Shown here piece after piece: positions 22,916-34,711 of a DNA stretch of 64,000 bases. The notes under the pieces are model-generated. The model was not told the origin of the DNA. It did not search any database and saw nothing but the letters and a program-made list of their open reading frames with translations. The translations under genes were made by a program, and so were the position numbers. Numbering within the stretch: the first letter of the stretch is position 1; the number at the start of each line of letters is the position of its first letter. The DNA is taken from contig CAMGYJ010000011.1 in assembly GCA_946122785.1 (NCBI GenBank), positions 42,310,513-42,374,512 on the forward strand, in the 5' to 3' direction. The stretch is from Linum tenue (lineage: Eukaryota > Streptophyta > Magnoliopsida > Malpighiales > Linaceae).

Positions 22916-23364
22916 TGTCTTAAATAGATGACATAAATGAATGGCACACTGTGGCTGTTAGTTTTTCATATTTTCACTAAATTGCATGTTTTTAGTTTTA
23001 GTGTTTTATTGATGGACACAAAATATGAGTCCTCTATATCTATTACAATCATCACCCGTCACAATTCAGACCAAGCAAAAAGCGGCTAAACAATAGTGTG
23101 CATGTAACTATCTAACAATACTATATTCTTGGCTGTAATTTTATTTTTTTTATTGGGATATGCATACAAACAAATAAAATAAGAACCCCAATTGTGTATG
23201 GAACATTATTGGTCCAACCTTGTCTTCATGCACGTATAGATGTTGAAAAATAAGAGATGAATTAGCAATTATTCATTTTAAAACTTTGAGTATTATTTTA
23301 TGAAGGATTCGTATGGGAAGCTCGTACATAGTACAACAAAATAAGTCATTTAAATATGTGGGTG

Positions 23365-24395
23365 TAATGATATATGTATGTATGTATTAAGATTTATATA
23401 AATTTGATCTCATGATCTTGAGAGTAAAACGCTTAGCAATTACAACAGATAACTTTTGTATTCAAAATGAATTAGTATTAGTAATTTCTTTTATCTGGCC
23501 CATGTACAAGGTTACTGTACACAATTATTTTCTTCAAAATTATATCGTGAACTGTACAAAAAGAACTGTTCAAATCCAACAAGAATAAAGTGATAACTGT
23601 ACCGATTTGGTTACAGGAAATTCAAGACAGGAAATGCATGACAGGTATCATCCGTCAAATAATAGTTAGTAAAAGAAAGCATAAGCGACTGTGTACAAGA
23701 AATCGACATAACCTAAACTCTAAACTGTGGTTGTTAATTTTTGTTACTATAATAAACAAATGTCACCAGATTGTTAGTATTTTTCACCTATATATCTATG
23801 GCTGCAAGTGGATGAACAGTCTTTAATCTGTAGACGGACAAGGCAACAACTACCGAGTAATTAATGGCTACAAATCAAAATGGTCAAGAGGTCTTTATCA
23901 GACGGACCCATTAATATATGAAACCGTGCATTGCATATTCTTCCTGCTTGAATTTTCAAACTTCATCTTAGGGTACAGGTGCACATCAAGTTGAAGGCAA
24001 ATGTTGGTCCATTAAATGGTGAAGAGAAATGGATAGAGCCGAAAGAGAAGAGATAGGAAATAAATTTGACTATTTCGGGAAGTTAACATCGGTGTTCAAT
24101 TATTACGTTGTCGGTTGCAGTACTGCTTATACTAAGACAAAACAAGTGTCATTTTCAAACTTGACACTCATTTATTATGGGCAATGATAAATCCAACTTA
24201 CTATTTATATACAGTGTGTTTTACGTTTTTTAAATATTGTTATTATTATAAAGCAAATAGTTCTCAATGACAGTTTATGCATGGAAGAATTTGTACATTT
24301 GTTTTTTGTATGTTTTAATTATACGTTTTATGATATTTTACTTCAATACCTCGATTTTGCGTGAATGGTGTTATGTTTTCAATATACGGGTGTAA
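23365..24395 (+). repeat. Second copy of the ~1 kb unit
   Basis: Matches 21095-22700 without the internal duplication. The shared tail ends at TTTTCAATATAC, the point where the other copy joins the F-box exon. Roughly 85-90 percent identical by eye. Confidence 0.75.
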
Positions 24396-25222
24396 GGGTT
24401 TGGAATGGACGTTCACTTCCCTTTATGGTCGGTTCTTCGCGCATTTCTCGGGTTAGCTATATGAAATGTAAGGTTGTTATAAACAACTGGATAGTTTTGC
24501 CATATAATTTCTTTGCTTTTAGATTTGATACGTCTAATTGACATGATAAGCGGTGTAAGAATAATCAATTGAGTTGGAGATCACTAAATTAAATCAATCC
24601 GTTGCAAGATGTAAATCAAATATTAGCAGTTGAGGATTTGGCTGTCAAGTAATCCTTGCTCATGAAGTTCAATGGAATTTTGAACATATGAAATCAAGTT
24701 TTAATTGCGATGAGCATAAAAAAATCAAAGATTGTAAAATTATATTGAAAGGTGTACAAGTAAAGTCAAGACTTGATATTTTATGATGAAAATATGATTT
24801 ATATGTGGTTCAACCCTTTCATATAGTTAAAAATCAAATGCTAAGTTAAATTATATAAAAAAATTTAACGACCAAATCGTAAGATATAATATGCAAAATC
24901 ATAATTATTAATTATTTATTTAATAATTATGGATACTCCTTAATTATTCTTCATATCAATCAAATATATTATGACTGCAACAGTAAATATACTATTCTAT
25001 TTATGACCCCACCCTAATACGTCATATTTTTCCCAAATGCTTTTGCCTTTTTCTACCCAAACAAACCCTCTGCTGCCCTTTTCTTTCTCAGCTTCTCTAG
25101 GCAACTCATATCACCACTGTCCTCCCTTTTTAGCTATCGTCCTTTATTGCCATACCACATCTCCTTTTTCTTTAAACGTGCGTTGATTTTTTACTTTATA
25201 TCCTGGTATATTGTTTATTGCC
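24396..25222. other. AT-rich interval upstream of the RPA-like gene
   Basis: No gene seen. Poly-pyrimidine plus-strand sequence at 25040-25160 could be the leader of the following gene. No Helitron 5' terminus could be recognised here. Confidence 0.4.
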
Positions 25223-26587
25223 ATGTCGATGGATTATCTTTTGCCAACTTCGATGCAAGGTAAATTTCTTATTATACTACCTTTGATTGTGGCGCATGTT
25301 GCTGTTTTGTTCAACCACAATATAATGATGTTGTATTTTTGTAGATCTTGTCATGACTTCGTTGGTCGTTCGTCAGCTGGATGGATCAATTGTGGATACC
25401 CATATTGTTGCTAGACTTATTCATATGTGGACGGCAAAAGAGTGTGTTTGTATGACCAGTCCTCTTGTTATGTATACGCTTTGGGTTGACAGAGAGGTTG
25501 TGTTTCTGTTGTGCTTTATTTACATGATCATGTTGCTTGTTGTTGGGATGATTTGTATGAGTTTCCGGATACAGGAGGACATCATTGAAGGTTTTACAGT
25601 CCCTGAGGATAGTGGTGTTGTTGGTGCCCTTATTCGGGTTGGTGGGATATACAACACGAAACTTGTGTCCTTGATCCCATCAAGGACTACCGGAAATCCA
25701 CTGCGAAATGCTCCGTGTGATTTGCGATTTCATTTGACAAGAACCCAGTCTTTTATCGAAATTCCTGATAACAATCCGCTGAAGTTGGCTTTATTTCCCC
25801 TTGATGGTTTTAGGGACTCACAATTTGAGGATTTGGTGCAAATGTGTTATGATTTACAAAACTTGGCAGGTGATTTTTTTCGTTTGTTAAGTTTTAATTT
25901 ATTGAACTGGAAGCTTACGCATGTCTTTTTGCATGTCAGTGGGCGTGTTCTTGCTTTGTCGGATAAACACAATATTTCAAATAGATATATGTCTTTTCAT
26001 ATTGTTCTCGAGAATTCAAGGTCATTGTTCGTAACTTCCGGTGGTTGATTGTGTCCGTCGTTTGATGTTTTAAAAAAAAATTCCAATTGATGTGCAGTAA
26101 TAGGGTTGTAACCATTAAGTACGTTGGTACACATGATCATTATATTGGAGAACTTGCTCGCATAGGCGAATTATTATATCCAATTGTGCTGACTTTTACT
26201 AGCATTCTGGTTGCGAAGTCTACTGAATCAGATGACCTGGGTATGTCATAGGACATATGGTTATTTTATTGCATATATTGTTTTTTGTTTTTAGTTATTT
26301 TAGTTGTTTTGTACATACTATTGTATTTTTTTGCAAATAATTTTTTATATTATTTTTAGATGAATTATTGTGCATCTTGTGATAAAAGAGTACTTCACTG
26401 TTTATTTTGTTTGTTTGGAGGACTCATTTGGTTTTAATGTATGTTGTTAGCTCGCATTTGTGATATGATGTACTTTGATACTATTGTTAATTTGATTTCA
26501 GACTCTCTTGTTCTAACAAGCACTCCAGGCAGTCGTATTATCTATGGTGATTACACTCATCGATATAGGACACTATATGATCAGTAG
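25223..26587 (+). CDS. RPA-like OB-fold protein, six-exon model
   Basis: Model exons: 25223-25259, 25345-25496, 25575-25869, 25940-26021, 26098-26240, 26502-26587. All introns are GT..AG, phase is kept throughout, and the product is 264 residues. Visible pieces are HIVARLIHMW...LWVDRE, ALIRVGGIYNTK, FHLTRTQSFIEIPD, FPLDGFRDSQFEDL, GRVLALSDKHNISNRY and FTSILVAK. These read like the replication protein A large-subunit-like (OB-fold, single-strand DNA binding) proteins that are abundant in plants and often carried by Helitrons. The join between exons 2 and 3 lacks part of an expected OB strand set, so it may be shortened. The assignment rests on motif style; a plain host RPA-like paralogue is the alternative. 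Confidence 0.55.
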
Positions 26588-27414
26588 GTGGTGTATTTAA
26601 TATTTGTAACGGTCGATTAGTGCTATATTTTATGATGAATTTTATATTGGGAGCAGGTTTTTCGAGGAACATTTGCCGATTAGAAAATGTTATATGTATT
26701 AGGAGATGATCCTCTTTTTAGAGTTGTAGTTGAGTTTTATTGCGGATGGTCACGTTAAAAGTTAACGTGAACTTACTTTGATATTTTACAACTTACCTTG
26801 GATAATTATTGGGTTTGTGGTTATTTAAATATTATATGCGTTATAATATTGTTAATTAATGAATTTTCATTTTAACATTATAACGAATATTGATGGATCA
26901 AAAAGTAGATTTAGATCTATATGGGTTGTCGGTTTTGCGTGGTCGACAAGAGTGCATGTGGTGCACTTATTGTGGTAGCTATTTTTTTGTAGTGATGAAA
27001 TAATTTAGTAAAATTTAGTAAAGTTAGTGGAAAAGGATCGCATCTATTGGGGGGGGGGGGAGAAAGAGAAGAAATATCAGAGGAAAGGATGTAAAGGAGA
27101 AAGAGAAACAAGTATGTCGAGGAAGCTATCAGGCATCTCGTGTAAAAATTACTGGTGCTGTTCGCTGTGAGTCTATGATCGACATGGGAAAGACTATATA
27201 GGCTAGGGTTAAAAAAATAATGGCTATAATTATTTGATTAAAGTATCTTATCGAATATGTCAAATCGTTCATCTTTATTTGGATGACCAATTTCATCTAC
27301 GTATTGCTATATAATAATGTACATTTTTCTCGAGACCTTGAATTGTATCTCAGAGTAACCCATCAGTCTGTTTGCAGTAAAAAAACACTTCGTTTGCGAA
27401 TCTGAAACACCAAA
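26588..27414. other. Intergenic between RPA-like gene and AHP
   Basis: AT-rich, with a run of about 13 G near 27048-27060. A CTGTTTGCAG acceptor-like sequence at 27367-27376 just before the AHP start suggests an intron in the AHP 5' leader. No other coding sequence is supported. Confidence 0.4.
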
Positions 27415-28331
27415 ATGTCATTGTTTTCTTGCATGAGAGAGCTAAAAAGCTTTGTCCAATCTATGGTAGATGAGGTACGCGTCTTTGTTTGGTTTAGTTT
27501 CTCGTTTTATCATTTATTTGTTTTTCCAAACTTTGTAAGTTCTTGTTGTGTTGAAGGGCATTTTGGACAATCAGTTTTTTCAAGTTCAGGCTCTCCAAGA
27601 TGCTACTAATCCTGAATTCGTAACTGAAGTTATCAGTTCTTTCTGTCGCGATGGTGATAGGATCGTCAGGGAAATCAACAGGGATTTGTATGATATTTGC
27701 CTGTTTTCCGTTCCCAGTATTGTAATCCCGCCTATTTATCTATGTCATTCTGGTCTCCGAAATTCAATACGCTGGCTATTATTTTTTTGTCCATGTGTTT
27801 TGCAGAGGTGCTATTGACGTGAATTTTTCTCAAATTGAAGAATCCTTGCATCAAATTAGAGGCAGTAGCTCCACGTCAGGATCTTGAACTTTTTCTAATG
27901 TTCATTGTTTTTCACAGGTGTTTTGGTGTGTGCTGTAAAGTTTAATTGGTGTTGTTTTGTATTTATAGCATTGGGGCACGTCGATTGAAGGTTGTTTGTG
28001 ACGAACTTCTTCAAGCATGTATTGACAGAAACAGAAATAGGTTAGCCCACAGTATAACTTAAATATCAGATCAATTTTCTGGGATTGTGGGTTGCATAAT
28101 TCATTCCTTAATGCATCTTGTGTTTTTTCTACAGGAGTATACGTGTTGCTAATGATGTCACTCGAGAATATTGCATTCTTCGCAACAAGTTGGGAAGTGT
28201 ACTTGAGGTAGAAATTTTCGTTATATACATTTTTTTTAACACTTTTTAGAGTATAGACAATTTATTGATCTCGTATTTTTATTTTTCAGATGGAGAATGC
28301 AATTTTTGCAATCAAAAGATCTCAGAACTAG
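27415..28331 (+). CDS. AHP: Histidine-containing phosphotransfer protein (AHP-type), six exons
   Basis: Exons 27415-27474, 27557-27687, 27806-27874, 27969-28040, 28135-28207, 28290-28331 give exactly 148 codons plus TAG. All five introns are GT..AG. Landmarks: GILDNQFFQVQALQD at 21-35, NPEFVTEVI, then the HPt motif HQIRGSSSTIGA with the phospho-accepting His at residue 79 (codon 27849-27851). The last part is EYCILRNKLG. Length, exon number and His position match plant AHPs (about 150 residues). These carry phosphate from cytokinin receptor kinases at the membrane to nuclear response regulators. The C-terminus is shorter than some members. Nothing is broken. It lies 0.8 kb after the RPA-like gene and 3.9 kb before a Helitron-like end, all on the plus strand. 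Confidence 0.93.
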
Positions 28332-28699
28332 AGGACGGTTGGATGGGGTTTTGTAGTACGCGTTTCTGTTGTTTAATTTATCTTGGGGTAGTTTTTTAAT
28401 ATTATTGTCAGTGAACGATGATCTGCTTGTTTGAATTGTTTTGTTGGACTTTTTACTTTTTTGCTTTGTTTCTCCATTATGTATGTGACGACTATGGTTA
28501 GTTATTTAACTAGAATGTTAATAGTTGTTATCATTCACGTGTCTTCAAAAGTAATGTGTTGATGTGCGCACGATTATCTTCACTATGAATTGAGCTTGAT
28601 GTTAGTATTCTGTAAATTTTTCTAATTTTGATTGCCAAATTCAAGTGTTAGTTTTTTGGATTTATTTTGATAACTTGAACTCTATTTATAATAAAAATA
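28332..28699. other. AHP 3' flank
   Basis: AT-rich untranslated or intergenic DNA with no ORF. The gene's polyadenylation site presumably lies here, but no clear signal was singled out. Confidence 0.4.
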
Positions 28700-29137
28700 A
28701 GGGCTCGCTTGGATAATTGGATTATATTTTATTGGATTGTAAACAATCGAAAGGTTCTGCATCTTCGAATTATAAAAAATACCTTTTAAAATTTTCACTG
28801 TTTGTTAACCGTGATTGTTAACACATAGAAAAACAAATTCTATTTTTTTGCATATGATGTAGTCTTAACCAACAAAATTACAGTGATTAAAAAAAATTGA
28901 GAACTAATTAGTAATGATATTCGGCGGGACAAATATAAAAAGATATAAAGTAGGAGGAACAAAAATCTCGCAAACCAATTTATAGAATCTCTCTACGTAT
29001 AAAAGATCTATGTCTTTAAATTTTGGATTTCGAAATATCTGAAGCTAAATTCCACTCTACAATATGAAAAAGTAACTTATGATAAATCTATCGATTTAAT
29101 TAACCTGTACTCACAAATCTTGTCTCCAAACGAACCC
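28700..29137. mobile_element. Harbinger-like MITE
   Basis: Begins GGGCTCGCTTGGATAA and ends CTCCAAACGAACCC, an imperfect inverted pair of about 12-14 bp. TAA on the left and TAG on the right resemble a decayed 3-bp target. 438 bp, AT-rich, non-coding. Confidence 0.6.
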
Positions 29138-30040
29138 TAGAAGCAACTTTCCAAATTTTTTTTGATAATATGTATTATTTTTAAAATACATATTAAAGCA
29201 AACAAAGCCTAATCATAAGATAAAATCTGAAATTACTTAGTATTTATTGAGAACTTGAAAACTTTCTCGATAAATTATGAGTTATGTACTCAGTCTGTTA
29301 TATTGGCAGTAATTATTTGATCCCTGAGTAAATAATCTATAAAGACCACACATACTATTCTTTATCAAAGCCTTTTAACGGACAAGATTCTGAGTCCGGA
29401 CTTGGTATTAGTTGTAGCAAGAAAGATTGTACCTTTAAGTTGCTATCTATTTCTTTCCAATGACCAATATTTTATACAAGGGTTGTAAAAGCAAACTCCT
29501 AAATCTCAAATTATATGTCACTGATAAGTGTTGGAGGTGAACATAGGTTTCAATAAAAAAGGACCGCTGTTTCTAAATGCATCATACACAATCCTTTGTG
29601 TAGAGAAAACTATCTTTCTGGTGATATGAATTGCCATCAACTTATCTGATAGATTGTGCGGAACAATTTGTAAGTCATGCCAAAATTGGTTTGTTCAGGC
29701 CCCACCGCGGTAAACACCTAAGACCAAAAACAATCCATTGAATATGTATCAATAACAATAATAATGGTGGATCATTTATCCACCACATACATTGGTCCCA
29801 TTGAATAGCATGTGTCTATGTACGTGAACAGCGGAAAAATGCACAAGGCCACTTTTGACAAATTGTTATTGGTCAGATCCGTTATACACCGGTGTATAAT
29901 TGATAGATTTGTCATTGTAATAAATGTTATATCGTTCTTGTTTGTTTGTTTTCCAATATTCCTTCAATAATGCGCTATTATTTAGCATACTCTGTGCGTT
30001 ACTACATGTATTGAGTCGTGCTCTACAGTTTATTTGATTG
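29138..30040. other. No recognisable gene
   Basis: AT-rich; no supported coding signal or repeat. Confidence 0.4.
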
Positions 30041-30272
30041 TTCGGTGTAGTTGCACTCTATTATTGAGGGTAACTGTAACACCACCATTGTGCTTTCTTT
30101 TTTTCTGTACATCGCATTGTGAGTAGATAAGTGGAGACCTGAATTTTTTATTTGTTTCTTCAGTGTCATTGCACTCTATTATTGGAAGCAACTATTATAA
30201 CAGCTGTACTTTCTTTCTTACGTGTATTGTGTTGTGGGTAGATGAGTGGGGATCTGAATTTTCTTATCTTTC
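30041..30272 (+). repeat. ~118-bp tandem duplication
   Basis: Two diverged units, 30041-30158 and 30159-30272. Both contain ATTGCACTCTATTATTG-like sequence, a CTTTCTTTCTT tract and GTAGAT(A/G)AGTGG.GA.CTGAATTTT. Confidence 0.75.
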
Positions 30273-32195
30273 CATGCATTATGGGTGCTTTTGTTTGTCT
30301 TCCTTGATAGTCTACTTGTTTAACCTGATGTACATATTATTTGATTGTATGTAAAAGGCATTACATAAGGGTTAGGTGATGTATGTTTACCTTAAGTAAC
30401 AATTATGGAAGGTCGTTACATAAGTCCTATGTAATGAATGCTAAATTTCCGTTACTTAAAATTTTAAGTTGGTGTAGATTTCGTCATGGTGCTTCTGGTC
30501 TGACTGTTACGTACATAATAACTATAATTATGTTACATTTACTAAATGAATGTGTATTTTATGCATTAACTGTCAAGTGGCGTGGCTAATTTTAAGTAAT
30601 GAATGGTCCTTCACTTTGAATAATTAGTTTTGTTTTCCATAAAGTATTACGAAATTCTTACTTGACACTTATTAATCCGTCGGTCCATTTTTTTACGTAA
30701 TGAATGTGATTTTTCCTAACGGTTATAAATGGTCAATGAGTAAAACCCTTCTACGTTGGAACTTCGATGCCACTTTTTTATCAATCAATTATATAAATGG
30801 ATTTTAATGTGTTTAAATAATCAAGATTAATGTAAGTTTATTAACTTTATATTTTACTCAATTTACTATAGTATATATCATCATTCTAAAAAAAGTATGT
30901 GTATCGGCATTTTATCATTGATTGACTGTTATCTCTATTGTAATAACGGATCGGATCGGATCAGTGAACCGAACTAGGAAAACCGCTAAAATTAGTGGTC
31001 CGGCTATTGTGCAGTTATGCTCAAGCGATGTATGTTGGCCGAGCTCTTTTTGTCGTTCTTACAAGGAAGCCACAGAACCGGATCGGCTTGTTGGTCCAAC
31101 GGTCTTCTATTTTATTTTCTAATTTCGTTCTTCACTGTACAGTATGCTGCAGTAACTTTCTCTACTTTATTATTCTTCAAATTATTTTACCTATGGCCAA
31201 CAAACCATCATCATCTTTCCATCCGACTGCTCCACCATCTGGTGATTTTTACTCCTATCCATTAGTTATGCATTTGCCTTAAAGAGATATATCTTTATTG
31301 GTCATATGCTATACGTCGATGCTTCTCTTCTGGCTAAAAATTGTACGCATATATCCACTATCTATCTTTGGTGATGGAATATATAAAATTTGATTATTTA
31401 TGTTTGATGGGAATTTCAGTTTGGAACTATTATATATCTTTTTATTTTACGTGTGAGCGGTTTTATAAACGATTCATCGGCAGTTTTATATCGGTTAACC
31501 GTTAAATCATGAACCATTCGATTTTCCGGATCAACTTTCGTTTCAGTTTTGCAAATACTAGCTATTATAGTTTTTCTGGTTTGGTATGTTTTTTTCTTTT
31601 ATTTTTTTCTTTAGGTGGAGTTTTCCAGAAATTATCTTTATATCATTTTGTTGTCGCAATAAAACTCTAAAATTTGTAAATGCAATTGAATGCTTTGTGC
31701 TAGAAAATGGGATCTTGAAAACATTTGTCCCGTCTGCCTTCCGTATGTGGACAACGATTAAGGGTAAATAGTGTGACCAAAAAATAAAATCGCTTTCTGG
31801 TATGAATTGGATTTTCAGTCTAATTTTTGTTCATCGTTGTTGTCTTTGCAAAATATATGTTCACTTTACAGTTGTTCCAATTTTGTACGCTACTTTTTCA
31901 TGATTGATAATGGACAACAAAAGAACACTATTTCATGTGCTATTTCTCGAATTTATTGGAGTGCATTTTTTAAATATTTTCGCTGTTTTGTTAATAATTT
32001 ATTGTGTTTCTATCTAATGTTAATGTAAAATGGTTTGTACTTTGCATATATGTATTTATATGTAGTTGCTTCTCAATTATTCTAATTATTTGTTGTGTTT
32101 ATTTATTAATATTATGATATTAATTAAAATGTTTCCGTTGATGTTTGTCAAATCTGTATCTAATTATAATTTTCATATGATAACTTGGAGTCACT
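30273..32195. other. AT-rich stretch, no gene
   Basis: Contains a short GGATC repeat (30949-30962). Scattered ACCG/CGGTT words at 30960-31100 and 31450-31530 suggest a very old transposon remnant. No frame looks like a protein family. Confidence 0.35.
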
Positions 32196-32234
32196 CACGC
32201 ATTCTCCGCAGCGGAGCGCGGGCTTAGTTGCTAG
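32196..32234 (+). mobile_element. Helitron-like 3' terminus
   Basis: A hairpin CTCCG(CAG)CGGAG at 32204-32216, then CGCGGGCTTAGTTG, then CTAG at 32231-32234 followed by T. Hairpin, short spacer and CTRR|T is the canonical Helitron 3' end. It is on the same strand as the RPA-like and AHP genes to its left. A TC start has not been located, so the element's extent, and whether it includes those genes, are unknown. Confidence 0.6.
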
Positions 32235-33085
32235 TAAACTATAAGTATTGACAGAAAATGAGGGATTCCACAAAGAAGCATGCACTGAATTAAGAAGGAA
32301 ATATGAATCATAAGAGTAAAGTGTCAGATTAGTCTAAAGGAAGAAAAATAATGATAAGAACCAGCAATGAGAAAGTAATGAAAGAGGAGAACATAAACAG
32401 AGCAATGAAGGCAAAAGGAAAATAAAACCACAGAGTTCTTACTGTAGGCATCAGTACTTGAACTCGCTGATATTGACCACTTGAATCATAGGAGGAAGAT
32501 TCTCAGACTCAAATAGATATTGGAGTGAAATTTCAACGGTAATTCAAACAGCAGACGAAAACACTGACTGAAACACGTTCACTGGCTGCGGATTCAGCAT
32601 AAGAGTAGCATAGTTATGCAAAGGTCATAGGCAGCAACCTCTAAATCATGAAGTACGGAAAGAGAGACTTACCATGGTGGTCAGGTGGATGCAAAAATCA
32701 AATGACGATCAATAAAGAAGATTTGTTTGGGTTGCAGCAAGTGAGTGGTTTTTTCAGCCTCTTCCGCTCCTTTGAGACAAGGATCAACGAACAGAAACTT
32801 CAGAGGGATTTGGTTGCTGCCACAACCTACAATATAGTCATCCCTTTTATGGAAATAGTTGTGAACAAATGTAACACAAAAGACAGAAGCAAAAAGGAAG
32901 AGCATGGCTGAAATCGCACAATCAGCTGCGAACACCCAAATCTAGAAAGCACCACTCACAGGGTAGCTGCTGACACTGGCGCGACTGTTACCAAGCATCC
33001 AAACCATCATCATAAGATTGCTTGCAGTTGTACCAACTTCTTCTTCCTCGGACTTCTTCTTCTTAGCGGTGGGGAAGAGAAAGAG
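32235..33085 (-). other. Possible exons of an unrecognised minus-strand gene
   Basis: Minus 33075-32960 reads a Lys/Glu-rich stretch then a Met-rich MMMVWMLG word, ending at a GTGAGT donor. After an acceptor near 32915 comes a hydrophobic LFLFASVFCVTF segment followed by HNYFHKRDD, which could be membrane-spanning. Minus 32676-32667 has CCATGGTAAGT. These may be parts of the gene whose promoter is at 50.7 kb. The family is not recognised and the splicing is guessed. Confidence 0.3.
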
Positions 33086-33088
33086 ATG

Positions 33089-34708
33089 CACTACTAGAAA
33101 ACTCATTTATAGTGGCTAAGAAAATTTGCCTCTATAATTAACTTATTTGCCTCTATATGTATCTAGAGGCAAATGATACTTCTGCCTCTAATACTCCAGT
33201 GGCTATAGCCCTGTAGAGGCAAATATAGTGGCAAATAATATATGCTTCTAATTAGAGATATAGCGACTAACATTTTAGCCACTGATACCAATTTTATGGC
33301 CACACAATTTTGTCTCTAAAATGCATTTTAGCGGCAAACATTTTTGTTCCTAAAAATAGAGTTTATGAGACATAAAAATCTGCCTCTGTTTGTGTTTGTA
33401 GAGGCAAATAATATTCTGTATTGAAATATATTTTCAATTTATGTACATTATTTATACAATTAATTATTAGCAGTGGAGATTTTATTCATTTGGAATCATG
33501 AAATTCACAAGGGGAATCAGAATACAAGAATTCTATCAAAATACAAGAAAGTCACTCCCAAAATTACAAAATATCAGTACATGATTTTCCCCCGATGAAT
33601 AACTAGCAGTACATTCTCAAACACACAGAATCGATTATTGCCAATGCTAGAACACTATTTGTTGAACCATCCTTAACTGCCTTCGTCAAACTTTCAGCGC
33701 ATGCTCTCAACTTCAACCTGCACAGCAAAAGTCAAATGAATATTGAAATCAGTTCCACAAAATGCGAATGCTGTCAAGGGTAAATATGTTTACCGAAAAT
33801 CACAGATCTACTCAAACAACAACCTGATACTTTAAGGGATAACTGATATGGGGATTGCGCGATCGAACTCTTGCAGATCTGTGATTGCGAACTGAGATAG
33901 TGCTTTTCTTCTTCAATTCGGCATGATGTTAGCATGAAAGAAGAGGAACATGTGGCAGGGAGATCGATTGAAGCAGCCTCAAAAGGACGAATTCAATCTC
34001 GATGTTTTTATTGAGTCTGGATCGGCGGTGCCGCTCGACGACGACTATGATGACCCAGCTCGACGGAGACGATGGAAGCAAGAGGGTGCTGGCGATTTTT
34101 CTTTCATGAGATGGCTAGAAGATCGATATGGGTTTGAAGGGAGTGAAAGAGGATGATGGGTAAAAAAATGGCATTAGCAGTGGGAGAAGGAAGCGTCGAA
34201 GCGGAGAGCAGAGATGGACGAAGTGTGAACTGTGAAGGGAGAGGAAAGAGGGCTTTGGGATGTCAAAAATCTCCATATCCCAACCTTTCATTTTCCTCTT
34301 TTTATGGTTACAATCTTTTTTTTTTTAACTGCAACCTTTCCTTTTTTTTATCTCCCCTAGAGTTATTATAAACTTGCCCTCTACAATTAATTGCGAGTCT
34401 TTTTAAAGTGATATATATGAATATTAAAGAGATATATTAGCTATAGCAACAAATACTAACCATCTATTGTGGCAAAAAGATTATTAGTCACTACAGATAA
34501 TTGAGAGTTGCATAACTTAATAACTATAGAGACTATAAAAAATACTATAGAGCCAAATCATCTATTAGTAGTATATCTACTACCTTTAGAGGCACATAAT
34601 AGTACCTATTGAGGCAAATTGTATATCCGTTGAATATAGTATACTACTAGAGGCAAATACAATATTTGCCTCAACAATTAGCCGCTATATATAGGTTTTC
34701 TTGTAGTG
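33089..34708. mobile_element. CACTA (En/Spm-type) non-autonomous element, TSD ATG
   Basis: Left end CACTACTAGAAAACTC, right end inverse of CACTACAAGAAAACC, flanked by ATG on both sides (33086-33088, 34709-34711), the 3-bp target of CACTA elements. Subterminal regions carry many copies of AGAGGCAAAT / ATTTGCCTCT in both orientations. The centre (33470-34370) has unrelated, less AT-rich sequence with a 68-codon frame at 33950-34156 and may be captured host DNA. No transposase. Confidence 0.93.
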
Positions 34709-34711
34709 ATG

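Noticed and set aside
33950..34156. 68-codon frame in the CACTA core as a gene
   Set aside because: Acidic/basic composition but no start context, family or partner exon that I can support. Left as part of a possibly captured core.
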